Origin: Mycobacterium sp.
GTDB taxonomy: Bacteria; Actinomycetota; Actinomycetes; Mycobacteriales; Mycobacteriaceae
Length of the DNA stretch: 64,000 nt
Direction of reading: 5' to 3'
Assembly: GCA_023264735.1 (NCBI GenBank)
Contig: JAHFVD010000019.1
Location: 41,130-105,129, forward strand
Part shown: positions 27,311-36,252 of the stretch, piece by piece
Numbering within the stretch: position 1 is the first letter of the stretch
How the letters are laid out: every line of letters starts with the position of its first letter
The notes under the pieces: model-generated
The model's input: only the letters and a program-made list of their open reading frames with translations
Database searches by the model: none
What the model was told of the DNA's origin: nothing
Position numbers and translations under genes: made by a program

Positions 27311-28990
27311 GTGTCCATTACCGGTGAGCTGCAGCGGGCTCGCCAGCTCGCCCTTGCCGCCAAGGAGGAGGCGGCCAAGGAGCTCCTGCTGTCGCTGATG
27401 CCGGAGATCGAACGCGACGATCGCGACGATCTGGCGCTCGAGGCCTTCGCCCAGCTCGGCGAAATCTATCTCACCAGAACGGCATACGACGGCACCCACG
27501 AGTGCCTGCGACGGATGACGGATTGCCTGGCCCAGTACGCCGACACCCCTGACGCCGCCGAGATGGTCGCCCGCTACACCCTGCGAGCCCGCTTTCTGCG
27601 CACCGGCCTGGCCGCGGCCGCCGGTGATCACGAAGACGCCGCAACCGAACTCGCCAGCCTGCACGACGACGACGCCGCGCGCCGGTTCACCGGCCTGGCA
27701 CCCGAACAACGCCACCTGTCGACCCTGGCAGGCGTGCTCTGCGCGACGGCGCTGTGCGATGACGATCTGCACGGGCCCGCGGCCGAGCTGTGGCAGGACA
27801 TCATTCCGATCGTCGAGGGCCTGGCCGACGGAACCGACGAGGCCGACCAACTGCTGGTAGCCGCCGGGATCGCGTACGGCCGGTTCTGCGTCGAGACCGG
27901 CCGGCTGGCCGAAGGGGACCAGTGGCTGCATCGCGCGGGCGCGCGGGCCAAACGCCGGGGGTGGGAACTGTATTGGGCGCGAGCCGAACTCGAGACCGCA
28001 GCGGCCACCTGGATGCGCGGTGATCACGAGTCCACCGAGCGACTGGTCGGGTCCGCCTACCCGGTGATCGCCGAACACTCCCGCGCCAACGACGTCGCCC
28101 GGTGCTGGTTGTACTTCGGGCTCACCCGGCTGGGCGTCGGCTGGCTGAAGGAGGCCGACGAATCCTGGGGGCACGCCGAAACCCAGTGGCGCGAGCTGGG
28201 CCGCCCGCTGTACATCCACCGGATACTGCTCCAGCGCAGCTGGATCTCGGTGTTCCAGGGCCGGTTCGCCGACGCGGTCGAGCAGGTGGCCGAGGCCCGC
28301 GGGTTCCTGGACAGCTGGCCGCGATCGAGTTGGCTGCAGTACGCCCGGCTCGACGACCACCTCGGCTCGATCTGGCGGGCCGACGCCCTGGCCGACCTGA
28401 ACTTCGACGGTATCGGCGATCCGTCGGACAGCTGGCAGCAGATCCAGGAACGCCAGGTGGACTCGCTCGGCGTCACCCGATTCGACACCGGAAGCGAACG
28501 CCACCGCAGCGCCCTTGCGAAGCTGGAAAAGGCCGCCGAGCTCAAGATCCCCGCCGCACTGGCCGTCGACTCCGTGCGCTACGCCATGACCGATGCCGAC
28601 GCCCGCTGGCGATGGGCCTCCCAGATCTCGGCACGCATGCTGGCCGGCGCCTTCTCGGTGGCCTGGGAGTGGGAGAACGACGCCCTGCTCAGTGAGCTCA
28701 TCGAATACCATTGCGCACGAGGCACTTTCGCCAACGAGCCGCACGGCGAAGCAGGCGGGTGGGACGCCCCGGCCACGGTGACAGTTCCCGTCGAAACCAT
28801 GGATGAGGAGGCGCTGGCCGCCGCGGGCCTCTCGGTCGACGCGCTGACGCTGACGACCCTGGGGCCGCTGCCCGCCCTGCAGATGGACCCCGACGGCACG
28901 CCCATCCTGGCGCGTTACCGGATGCTGGCGCAGAACCGCTACGGCCAGGCCGTCACGTCCGGCGGCCCCGTCTGGTCGACGTGGCCATGA
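27311..28990 (+). CDS. TPR-like helical-repeat protein, partner of CHAT protease
   Basis: A 559-residue protein. A GTG start at 27311 (VSITGELQRARQLALAAKEE) is used because the upstream frame lies in the terminator region. Residues ~1-420 are repeated helix pairs of 30-45 residues with TPR-like A/L/Y spacing. The C-terminal ~100 residues are different: a DDWRWASQ-like helical stretch (RWRWASQISARMLAGAF), then a beta-rich tail (PALQMDPDGTPILARYRMLAQNRYG). The stop TGA overlaps the CHAT gene's ATG (ATGA), which indicates translational coupling. TPR proteins act as sensors or substrates for CHAT proteases; this role here is inferred. Confidence 0.75.
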   Translation: MSITGELQRARQLALAAKEEAAKELLLSLMPEIERDDRDDLALEAFAQLGEIYLTRTAYDGTHECLRRMTDCLAQYADTPDAAEMVARYTLRARFLRTGLAAAAGDHEDAATELASLHDDDAARRFTGLAPEQRHLSTLAGVLCATALCDDDLHGPAAELWQDIIPIVEGLADGTDEADQLLVAAGIAYGRFCVETGRLAEGDQWLHRAGARAKRRGWELYWARAELETAAATWMRGDHESTERLVGSAYPVIAEHSRANDVARCWLYFGLTRLGVGWLKEADESWGHAETQWRELGRPLYIHRILLQRSWISVFQGRFADAVEQVAEARGFLDSWPRSSWLQYARLDDHLGSIWRADALADLNFDGIGDPSDSWQQIQERQVDSLGVTRFDTGSERHRSALAKLEKAAELKIPAALAVDSVRYAMTDADARWRWASQISARMLAGAFSVAWEWENDALLSELIEYHCARGTFANEPHGEAGGWDAPATVTVPVETMDEEALAAAGLSVDALTLTTLGPLPALQMDPDGTPILARYRMLAQNRYGQAVTSGGPVWSTWP

Positions 28991-30327
28991 GCGCCGCCCT
29001 GGTTCTGAGGTTCGCTGACCTGGGTGTTGCCACCTATGCCAGCCTGCGGGTTGTCGGCCGGCCGGACCGCACGGTGACCTGGGTGGTGCACGAGCCGATC
29101 CTGCTGGCCGCGCTCGAGGAACTCCAGGGGGCGCTGCCCGACCCCGACGGCGACGAAAGCCTCGCCGAAGCCCTCGATCGGGCCCTGACCCGCGGACCGT
29201 TCGCCACTGCGGAGGGCGAATTGACCCTCGCCTACATCCTGGGGGTGCTGCTGATCTCCGCACCGGCCTGGCAGCTGATCTCCGAACACGTCGCCGATCC
29301 GCGGCCGGTGCTGTTCATCTCACCGAGTGCGCGGCTGGCACGTATCCCGTGGGGCCTGCTGGCGGTCCCGCTGACCGGCCCCAGCCCCGAGGAGTTGGTC
29401 ACCGCCCGGAAATCGGCGGTCACCTTCAAAGGGACCAACGCCGCGCGCATCCCGTGGCAACTCGTCGACATCGCCAGCGTCACCGAGGGTTTCCGCCTCA
29501 TGGAGATGGTCGACGTGGTGATGGCGGTACCACCCAACATCGCCCACGCGTCGCGTACACCAGCACGCTGGCATGAAAGGAGAAGCGCCCCAGCACTTCT
29601 CGTGATGGACCCCCGCGTTCCTGGCCAGCGACCGGATTCACCGCTGGGCTCGGTCCTGGGCCGGCCGTCGAACGAGAGCACGCTGTCCCGCCATTTCGCC
29701 GAGCTCCTCGCGCACCGCACAGTGCTGCCCGAGGTCGACGCGGCGGTGGAGTTGTTCCGCCGCAGCGACGCCGACCGGAGCTGGCTGGCCGCACTCCTGG
29801 AAAGCGCGCCGAGCCGATTGCTGTTCGTCGGTCATGCCAGCGCCGCCGACCGTACCCACGGCTACGCCGACCGCGCCGCCCTCCATCTGGCATGCACGTC
29901 CGCGGCGGACGGTGCCGCCCAGCCGGTCGGGGATCACCGCCCGCTGCTAGCCGCCGATTTGATGGCCGCACAGCTGCCGCTGCCGCCCCGGGTGGCTCTG
30001 CTTGCGTGCGGCTCCGGCGGCGACTATCAGTTCGACGAGGCGACCGGCCTGGTCGCCGCGATGGTGCTCTGCGGTAGCGAACTGGTGACCGCCACGCTGT
30101 GGTCGCTGCCCACGACCGCCGGATACCGGCGGTTCACCGCCCGGACCGAGGATCCGATGGCCCAGGTCGTCATCGCCGTCGATGACGCGCACGAGGCCGA
30201 TGACGCGGTCTTGAGCCTGAATCGCTGGCAGCGCGAGCAGATGCGCCGGTGGCGCGACGGCGACATCACCGCGAGCCCGTTGTACTGGGCCGCGGTGGTC
30301 ACCTTCGCGGTCGGGGGTGCCCGGTGA
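28987..30327 (+). CDS. CHAT-domain caspase-like protease
   Basis: A 446-residue protein. The C-terminal CHAT domain has the catalytic dyad in its usual setting: His283 in LLFVGHAS and Cys341 in VALLACGSG. It ends with ASPLYWAAVVTFAVGG, the classic CHAT terminal motif. The N-terminal ~200 residues include PVLFISPSARLARIPWGLLAVP, the conserved region preceding CHAT domains. CHAT enzymes are caspase/separase relatives used in bacterial conflict and cell-death systems, often with TPR partners. The start is the ATG within the upstream stop. No membrane segment is evident. Confidence 0.87.
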   Translation: MSAALVLRFADLGVATYASLRVVGRPDRTVTWVVHEPILLAALEELQGALPDPDGDESLAEALDRALTRGPFATAEGELTLAYILGVLLISAPAWQLISEHVADPRPVLFISPSARLARIPWGLLAVPLTGPSPEELVTARKSAVTFKGTNAARIPWQLVDIASVTEGFRLMEMVDVVMAVPPNIAHASRTPARWHERRSAPALLVMDPRVPGQRPDSPLGSVLGRPSNESTLSRHFAELLAHRTVLPEVDAAVELFRRSDADRSWLAALLESAPSRLLFVGHASAADRTHGYADRAALHLACTSAADGAAQPVGDHRPLLAADLMAAQLPLPPRVALLACGSGGDYQFDEATGLVAAMVLCGSELVTATLWSLPTTAGYRRFTARTEDPMAQVVIAVDDAHEADDAVLSLNRWQREQMRRWRDGDITASPLYWAAVVTFAVGGAR

Positions 30328-30332
30328 AATCC

Positions 30333-30992
30333 TTACGCAGGGGGCAGGCAGACGGCGATCGCGGACTCGTCCTCTGGCAGGTAGTAGGCGTCGACGATGC
30401 TGCCGGGGGAGACCTTGGCCAGCGCGGCCTCGGACACCAGCGTGGTTTCGCGGGCCGGAAACTGGCCGCCGCCCGGGCGGGTGACCATGAGGTCCAGTTC
30501 GACCTCGCAATAGTCGGCGCGTTCGCGGCCGGTGGGCCGCATCCCGGTCACCACACCGCACGAGCGGGTTCCGAAGCGGATGACATCCAGCTGGTCACCG
30601 GTGAGCACACCCTGGCGCAGCAGCGTGTGGTCGACAGCGGCCCGTACGGCGATCGCGTCGTCGGCCAGCGAGAGTTCCTTGCGGCTGGCCGGGTCGAACG
30701 ACACCAGCACGATCACCCCAGGCCGCAGAGCCGACACCACGGGGTCGCCGTGGCCGTGGCAGAGCCGTCCGGTGAAGCGCTGGCCGGCAACGCTTTCCAC
30801 CTCGATGACAATGACAGGATCGTCGGCTTCGGCCACCATCTGGACGGTACCGACGCCGATCGAGCGCGGGCAGCGCGCTCGGCGGGGGCGGGGCGTCCGC
30901 GGTGGCTGACCGGCCAAGCCGGCCGCGACGATGATCGAAGCGAGTGCGATGGCGGAGACGACGGCGATGGCGCCCAGCAGTGCATCAGACAT
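30333..30992 (-). CDS. single-span membrane protein with soluble C-terminal domain
   Basis: A 219-residue protein with one N-terminal membrane helix (LLGAIAVVSAIALASIIVAAGLAG), a basic Pro/Arg linker (QPPRTPRPRRARCPR) and a ~170-residue beta-rich domain (VIVIEVESVAGQRFTGRLCHG; VVTGMRPTGRERADYCEVELDLMV). The ATG at 30992 is used; an in-frame GTG at 31016 would add 8 residues. It is convergent with the CHAT gene, with stops 5 bp apart, and divergent from the unknown pair to the right. The domain is not recognised. Confidence 0.65.
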   Translation of the reverse strand: MSDALLGAIAVVSAIALASIIVAAGLAGQPPRTPRPRRARCPRSIGVGTVQMVAEADDPVIVIEVESVAGQRFTGRLCHGHGDPVVSALRPGVIVLVSFDPASRKELSLADDAIAVRAAVDHTLLRQGVLTGDQLDVIRFGTRSCGVVTGMRPTGRERADYCEVELDLMVTRPGGGQFPARETTLVSEAALAKVSPGSIVDAYYLPEDESAIAVCLPPA

Positions 30993-31058
30993 AGGGAGCA
31001 GCGTGCCTATCGTCACCGGCTACCGAACCCAACTTCACCCGGCCTCTATCCTGTCCGG

Positions 31059-32378
31059 ATGAGCGTCGGCTCGGACACGGTCACCGCCGTCGGCACGTCG
31101 CAGCCGCGGCGGGCGGTGATCGACCGTGCCTGGCGGGCGATCGGGCCCGGTGTGGAAATCCTCAGCGGCGACGACGGCGGGCCGCTGCGCCGAACGGTGA
31201 AACGGATCCTCGACCCGCTCGTCCTGCGGCTGCGCAGTAACCCCGCGTATTCCGCCCCGTTCGTCGATGCCGACGTGGCCACCCAGATAGCCGACCTGAT
31301 CGTGGGTCATGCCGACCGATTGCGTTCGGCCGCCGCGTGGTTCGAGCTGATGAAGGCCGAACGGCGCAGGCTGCGTATCACGACCGGAAATGCCCAAGAC
31401 CTTTATTTCCCAGTGTGTTTTGAGCTTGCGGTGACCGCAGGCGCGCCAGGCCGCGACGGCCAGTCCACGGCAGCCGCGGCACTGCGCGCCCTGCATGACG
31501 ACCGTGACCGCACCGGCGTCGAGGTGCTCAACGAGCTGGTGGCGTCGCCGCAGGTGCTCACCAGGCTGTCGGCCCAATTGCAGCACAGCTGGGCCGATGT
31601 GCGTGCCGACGGCAGCATCAGCGGACCGTTCCTCGCGGGTCTGACCACGGTGCTGGGCCCGGCCGAGGGGCATCGCGCCACGGTTGCGCGACAACGGGTG
31701 TGGTCGGCGCTGATCGCCGATGCCACCCCGCACAATCTGGGCGCCCAGGCACGCACCCAGCCTTCGGCGCTACCGTGGTCGATCCTCGAACTGGGGCTGA
31801 CGTCGGCATTACCGCTGTGCCCGCCGCCGCTGTCCGGGGGATCGGATCACGAACGGCCGCTGGACCGCAGCGTGGTGGACCGCGTCCGTGCGACGCTGCG
31901 GCGGGCGCTGGATCGCGACGAGCTTCCTGACGTACCACTGCTGTGCGCCGAGGAAGTCGACCGCGCCTGCGCCCCTTGGGGTTTCCTCGGCGAGGACAAA
32001 CAGGCCGCCCTGGTGGCCGGTATCGAGGTGGCCGGTCAGCTGACTCCGCTCGACGAGCGGGCCGTGAGCCGGTATCAGCTGGCGGCGACGATTCAGGCCA
32101 GACTGCGCAAAGAGGCCTACGTCCTGCACGCCCGCCGCGCCCTGGCCGACGTCGCGCCGCTTCATCCGCGTCAGCGCCAAGTCGTCGACGATCTGGCCAG
32201 CTTCGCCCGGCCCTACCTGAGCCGGCTGTGGGCGCGGCTGCACGGCCGCGATGTCTGGCAGGAGCCTTGCGACGATGTCGACGATCTGCGCGCTCTGCTC
32301 GAGGGGGTCGCCCGTTCGGTGAGCCTCGATCACCGCCAGCGGATCAAGTCCATGCTGGAAGTCCAGGTGATGCAATGA
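31059..32378 (+). CDS. helical protein of unknown function, first of a coupled pair
   Basis: A 439-residue, almost wholly helical, Arg/Ala/Leu-rich cytosolic protein with no recognised motif. A short conserved-looking stretch (LPWSILELGLTSALPLCPPP) breaks the helices at mid-length. The ATG at 31059 begins MSVGSDTVTAVG. The stop overlaps the next gene's ATG by 4 bp, so the two products are made together. Proximity to the CHAT module suggests, but does not prove, a shared system. Confidence 0.68.
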   Translation: MSVGSDTVTAVGTSQPRRAVIDRAWRAIGPGVEILSGDDGGPLRRTVKRILDPLVLRLRSNPAYSAPFVDADVATQIADLIVGHADRLRSAAAWFELMKAERRRLRITTGNAQDLYFPVCFELAVTAGAPGRDGQSTAAAALRALHDDRDRTGVEVLNELVASPQVLTRLSAQLQHSWADVRADGSISGPFLAGLTTVLGPAEGHRATVARQRVWSALIADATPHNLGAQARTQPSALPWSILELGLTSALPLCPPPLSGGSDHERPLDRSVVDRVRATLRRALDRDELPDVPLLCAEEVDRACAPWGFLGEDKQAALVAGIEVAGQLTPLDERAVSRYQLAATIQARLRKEAYVLHARRALADVAPLHPRQRQVVDDLASFARPYLSRLWARLHGRDVWQEPCDDVDDLRALLEGVARSVSLDHRQRIKSMLEVQVMQ

Positions 32379-33499
32379 GACTGATCGCTGAATCCGGACT
32401 GTGGCGCATCGGCCCCGCCGTCGCCACTGTGCCGTTGGTGGCGATCGTGGAGGTCGACGGCGCGGTGCTGGCATGGACAGTCGATGAACCTCACGAACAA
32501 GCCCAGATCACCCTGACCGACGCCGACCGCGCCGACTGGCTGTGGCGCGTACTCGGCGAGTCCGGGCACCGTGCGGTGGCCACAGCCGCGGCGCAACCAC
32601 CGGAACAGGCCGCCGGAGTGGACCTTTCAGGCGTAGATGTACATCCCGGAACATTGGACGGGCTGCGCAGGCTCGCCATCGGGCACTGGCTGCGCCGGTG
32701 GTGGCCGGCCAGCGTTCGCGACGGTATCGCCGGCCTGGACCCGGCGCTGCTCGACGCCGAAATCGCACTGCTCACCGCGCAAGTGGAGGACTTCGTCGGT
32801 GAGGACACCCTCGACGCCGATATCGGTGCCCTGCTGGCGCCGCACGCTGCCGCGCTGACCTTGCACGTGATCGTCGGTGAGCCGCGAGTGGTGGACCTGG
32901 TGGCCCGGTGTGTGGAGCTGGCCCAGGACGTGGGCGTCGACGCCCCGGGCTGGACCGACCTGTCCGACGCGATCGAGAACATGACGGCGGCGCCGGCATC
33001 GGCACACCAAGACGACTACGCGCTGGCCGCAGGCGCCGACACCGGACCCGCGCCGGCCGGGTTGATCGCCAGGGGAGTCACGTCAGTGGCCTGGTCCGCG
33101 GTTCCCGGTGGCGTGTTCGACGCCGCGGAGGACACCGCCAGCTGGGCGGTGACCGCCGACGGCGATCGGGTCAGCGCCGTTGTGCACGTCGCGGTGACGG
33201 GCCCCGGATCGCCCGGCGGTATCCCGATCAAGCTGCGCTGCAACAGTTTTACCGCCGCAGGCGCGCTCGATGATTCGGGACGGGCGAGCGTCGAACTCGT
33301 CGATGCGGCCAACCAGCCGGTAGCCGTCGCCCAGGCCTGGGACCAGGACTGGTCGGCCACTGCCGTCACCGTCGGAGCCGAGACGGCCGAGGCCGCTGAC
33401 GCCCGCGACCGGGTCCGCCGATTCGCCCGCAACCGGCTGGCACAACCGGGACCCGACGCCTACCTGGCCGAGATCCTGGCCGCCGAGTCCGACTACTGA
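32375..33499 (+). CDS. unknown protein, second of a coupled pair
   Basis: A 374-residue protein. The N-terminal ~130 residues mix strands and helices (GPAVATVPLVAIVEVDGAVLAWTVDE; LRRLAIGHWLRRWWPASVRDGI). The middle is helical, and the last ~150 residues contain a beta-sandwich-like region (VSAVVHVAVTGPGSPGGIPIKLRCNSF; DDSGRASVELVDAANQPVAVA) before a final helix. No signal peptide or membrane span is present. The ATG overlaps the upstream stop as ATGA. The family is not recognised; a substrate- or partner-binding role with the preceding protein is plausible. Confidence 0.68.
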   Translation: MRLIAESGLWRIGPAVATVPLVAIVEVDGAVLAWTVDEPHEQAQITLTDADRADWLWRVLGESGHRAVATAAAQPPEQAAGVDLSGVDVHPGTLDGLRRLAIGHWLRRWWPASVRDGIAGLDPALLDAEIALLTAQVEDFVGEDTLDADIGALLAPHAAALTLHVIVGEPRVVDLVARCVELAQDVGVDAPGWTDLSDAIENMTAAPASAHQDDYALAAGADTGPAPAGLIARGVTSVAWSAVPGGVFDAAEDTASWAVTADGDRVSAVVHVAVTGPGSPGGIPIKLRCNSFTAAGALDDSGRASVELVDAANQPVAVAQAWDQDWSATAVTVGAETAEAADARDRVRRFARNRLAQPGPDAYLAEILAAESDY

Positions 33500-33504
33500 G
33501 ACCC

Positions 33505-34551
33505 CTACGTGGCCAACGGCGACGGCGGGCCCGGTTTGGCATTCGCCGCGTCCCGGCGACGGGCCGCCATCCCGCCCAGCGCCTCGAACACCACCCGGTG
33601 CGCGGCGTTGACCGTCAGCTCGGCATGGTCGTAGGCCGGGGCGACCTCGACGACGTCGACCCCGACGACATCGTGCTCGTGGCACAGCTGCCGAACCATC
33701 CGCAGCAGGTCCGCGCTGGTGATGCCGCCCGGCTCAGGGGTTCCGGTGCCCGGCGCGTGGGCCGGGTCGAGGACGTCGATATCGACGGAGACATAGAGCT
33801 TCTCGGCCTTGGCGAGGGCTTCGCCGACCGCTCGCTTCATCACTTCCTTGAAGCCCAGCTCCCAGATCTCCTGCATGGTGTGCCAGACCATGCCCTGTTC
33901 TTGCATCCATTCGAAGGTGTCCTGTGGCGGCCAATAACCGCGCAACCCGACCTGGACGAAATGCGTTCCCGGCACGGCGCCGGACTCGATCAACCGGCGC
34001 ATCGGGGTGCCGTGGCTGGCCAGGTTGCCGTCGATGATGTCGGCGGTGTCGGCGTGTGCGTCGAAATGCACGATCCCGACATTCCCGTAGCCGTGCACAT
34101 CGGCGACCGCGGTGGCCGACGGCCAGGTGATCGAGTGGTCGCCGCCGAGGACAACCGGGACGATGCCGCGCGAGGCGATGGTGTGCACCCGCTCGCGAAT
34201 GTTCGCGTGTGACACCTCGGTGGATCCGTGCGGGCAGTGCGCGTCGCCGAAGTCGACGACCTCCAGCCAATCGAAGATCTCCAGTCCGAGATCCATGTGA
34301 TAGGTACCGGGCTCGTAGGCGGTGGCCCGGATCGCGCGCGGGCCGAACCGCGCGCCGGGCCGGTTGGTGGTGGCGATGTCGAACGGTGCCCCGACGATCG
34401 CCACATCCGGCTTCCAGCTATCGAGCTGTTCGGGCTCGGTCAGGAATGGGCGGTGCCCGAACGAGACCATTCCGGAATACGGCAGATCCAGCTGCTCGGC
34501 CATACCGGGTGGAAGCTCACGCTCGGGTTTGTGGTCGTGGCCGGGGCTCAT
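33505..34551 (-). CDS. agmatinase-family (ureohydrolase) protein
   Basis: A 348-residue ureohydrolase with all binuclear manganese ligands: His139 in GGDHS, Asp164/His166/Asp168 in FDAHADT, and Asp257/Asp259 in SVDIDVLDP. Agmatinase makes putrescine and urea, but guanidino-acid hydrolases share the fold and motifs. The N-terminal ~40 residues precede the core (PYSGMVSFGHRPFL). It is convergent with the unknown pair and divergent from an NTF2-like gene. No polyamine genes lie nearby, so the substrate stays open. Confidence 0.87.
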   Translation of the reverse strand: MSPGHDHKPERELPPGMAEQLDLPYSGMVSFGHRPFLTEPEQLDSWKPDVAIVGAPFDIATTNRPGARFGPRAIRATAYEPGTYHMDLGLEIFDWLEVVDFGDAHCPHGSTEVSHANIRERVHTIASRGIVPVVLGGDHSITWPSATAVADVHGYGNVGIVHFDAHADTADIIDGNLASHGTPMRRLIESGAVPGTHFVQVGLRGYWPPQDTFEWMQEQGMVWHTMQEIWELGFKEVMKRAVGEALAKAEKLYVSVDIDVLDPAHAPGTGTPEPGGITSADLLRMVRQLCHEHDVVGVDVVEVAPAYDHAELTVNAAHRVVFEALGGMAARRRDAANAKPGPPSPLAT

Positions 34552-34634
34552 TGGGCCGACATTACCGCCGCTATCGGGCCGACGTGGGTCAGCTTCGTGT
34601 GCTTGGCGTTAGCCTCGAGGACAGGGTGTGGGAC

Positions 34635-34973
34635 ATGAGCGGATATGACCGCGGGGCGGGGATCGCGCGCACCTTCGCACAGCACCGACTCGCCGAGGCC
34701 CTCCCGCACCTGGCCCGTGACGTTCAATGGACGATCGTCGGCTTCTCGGTGCTCGAGGGTGCCGACGCGGTCACCGCCACGTGTCGGGAGACCGCGGGCG
34801 GCCTGGCCGGCACCGTCGTCGTGGAGGCACTCGGCCGATACCAGCGCCCGGACGGCGTCACCATCGTCGCCAGTTGCCACATCTGCCAACTCGCCGGCCC
34901 CGAGATCGCGTCGATCACGTCCTACGGCGTGGAGATCGACCCGGATTCGCCTGCGGCGCCCGCCGCCCACTGA
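34635..34973 (+). CDS. small NTF2/SnoaL-like protein
   Basis: A 112-residue protein. The ATG at 34635 is used; a GTG three codons upstream is also possible. A helix (GAGIARTFAQHRLAEALPHLA) is followed by strands (VQWTIVGFSVLEGADAVTATCRETA; TIVASCHICQLAGPEIASITSYGVEI), an order typical of SnoaL/NTF2-type alpha+beta folds. No catalytic residues can be named. It is convergent with the GGDEF gene, 4 bp between stops. The function is unknown. Confidence 0.62.
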   Translation: MSGYDRGAGIARTFAQHRLAEALPHLARDVQWTIVGFSVLEGADAVTATCRETAGGLAGTVVVEALGRYQRPDGVTIVASCHICQLAGPEIASITSYGVEIDPDSPAAPAAH

Positions 34974-34977
34974 GGAC

Positions 34978-36102
34978 TCATAACAACGGGGTGTCGTATC
35001 CGTCGGTCTCGTCGTCGGAGATGCTCAGGTTCGGGCGCACCACATAGCGGGCCTGGTTGCCGCCGGCTCGGCGTGCGTCGTACATCGCCGTGGTGGCCAG
35101 CGCGACGATCTCGTCGAGGATCTCGTGCGGCGGGTACTCGACGAGCGGACGCAGCGGGGTGCTGACCACCCCGATGCTGGCCGTCATCCCGGCCGGCGTC
35201 GCCGCGATCGCGCCGCGGATACGCTCGATCAACGGTGACGAATCAGGGGTGGTGAAGCAGTCGGCGACGAAGAATTCGGCGTCACCAACGTGGCCTACGA
35301 TCGCGTCGCGCCGCACTGTTTCGCGCAACACCTGTCCGGCGGCGATCCGCGCCCGGTTGCCACCGCGGTTGCCTGCGACCGAGACCATGGCCGCGAAGCT
35401 GTCGATGTTGACCACGACGATCACCAGGTAGCGATCGTCGTCGCGGTTACGGGAGGCCAGCAGCGTCGAGGTCTGCAGATAGAAGGCGTCCCGGTTGAGC
35501 AGCCCGGTGAGTGGTTCGACGGCGTCCGCATCCGCCTCGGTACCGCTCAGCCAGACAACCAGGCGGCACGAGAACGCGGCGAACCCGTACAGCAGCAGCA
35601 TCAACGCGACACCGGCCAGGGCGAGTGGAAGGTCAACCTGGACCATCCGGGATCCCAGGTAGGCCAGCGTGGCAACCGCGACCGTCAGGATCGAGGCCAG
35701 CAGTCGTGGGCCGTGGAACAGAGCCGTATAGCCAATGACCAACGCGAACGTTGACGAGCCGAGCAAGCCGTACATCGGGATCGCCGGAATGATGGTCCCG
35801 ATCGGAATGGCCACCGCCGCGATCGCGACCAGCAACGCCGACTCGGTCCTGGTCGGCCAGCGGTGCCGCAGCCAGATGAACGTGGAGACGAAGCACAGGA
35901 CGCCGATCGCGATCAGCAGCTCTCGGCCGATCTTCCACTGAAACGCAGCCGAGCTGCTGATCGTCCCCAACGTGATGAGGCCCAGCGTGAAGACGCATCC
36001 CGCGATCACCCTGGAGGTGTAGGTCTGTGCGCCGCGGGCGGCCAGCAACGCTGTGAGGGTGTAGTACTGGTTCGCGGGACGACCCGAGAACGCCGATCGC
36101 AT
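34978..36102 (-). CDS. membrane protein with degenerate GGDEF domain
   Basis: A 374-residue protein. Six or so membrane helices span residues ~32-185, then a GGDEF-type domain follows. The signature reads GDAEF (273-277) instead of GG(D/E)EF, and the metal-binding Asp lies in VVNIDSFAAM. GTP cyclisation to c-di-GMP is therefore unlikely; a role as a GTP- or c-di-GMP-responsive sensor is the usual outcome for such domains. The ATG at 36102 is preferred because GGGGAGG lies 8 nt upstream. It sits 1.6 kb from an intact PAS-GGDEF gene. Confidence 0.8.
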   Translation of the reverse strand: MRSAFSGRPANQYYTLTALLAARGAQTYTSRVIAGCVFTLGLITLGTISSSAAFQWKIGRELLIAIGVLCFVSTFIWLRHRWPTRTESALLVAIAAVAIPIGTIIPAIPMYGLLGSSTFALVIGYTALFHGPRLLASILTVAVATLAYLGSRMVQVDLPLALAGVALMLLLYGFAAFSCRLVVWLSGTEADADAVEPLTGLLNRDAFYLQTSTLLASRNRDDDRYLVIVVVNIDSFAAMVSVAGNRGGNRARIAAGQVLRETVRRDAIVGHVGDAEFFVADCFTTPDSSPLIERIRGAIAATPAGMTASIGVVSTPLRPLVEYPPHEILDEIVALATTAMYDARRAGGNQARYVVRPNLSISDDETDGYDTPLL

Positions 36103-36252
36103 CAAGCGGTCCTCCCCTGATCGCACCGATAAAGCAGACTCGCCAGCAACGATCTCGCAGTCAACCTACCGGCGCCGGATAACGAGCCTAGCGAACGCTT
36201 TCTGCACTGGCCACCCCCTGTTTTACCAACTTTTTCGCTGGCGACAGTTTCT

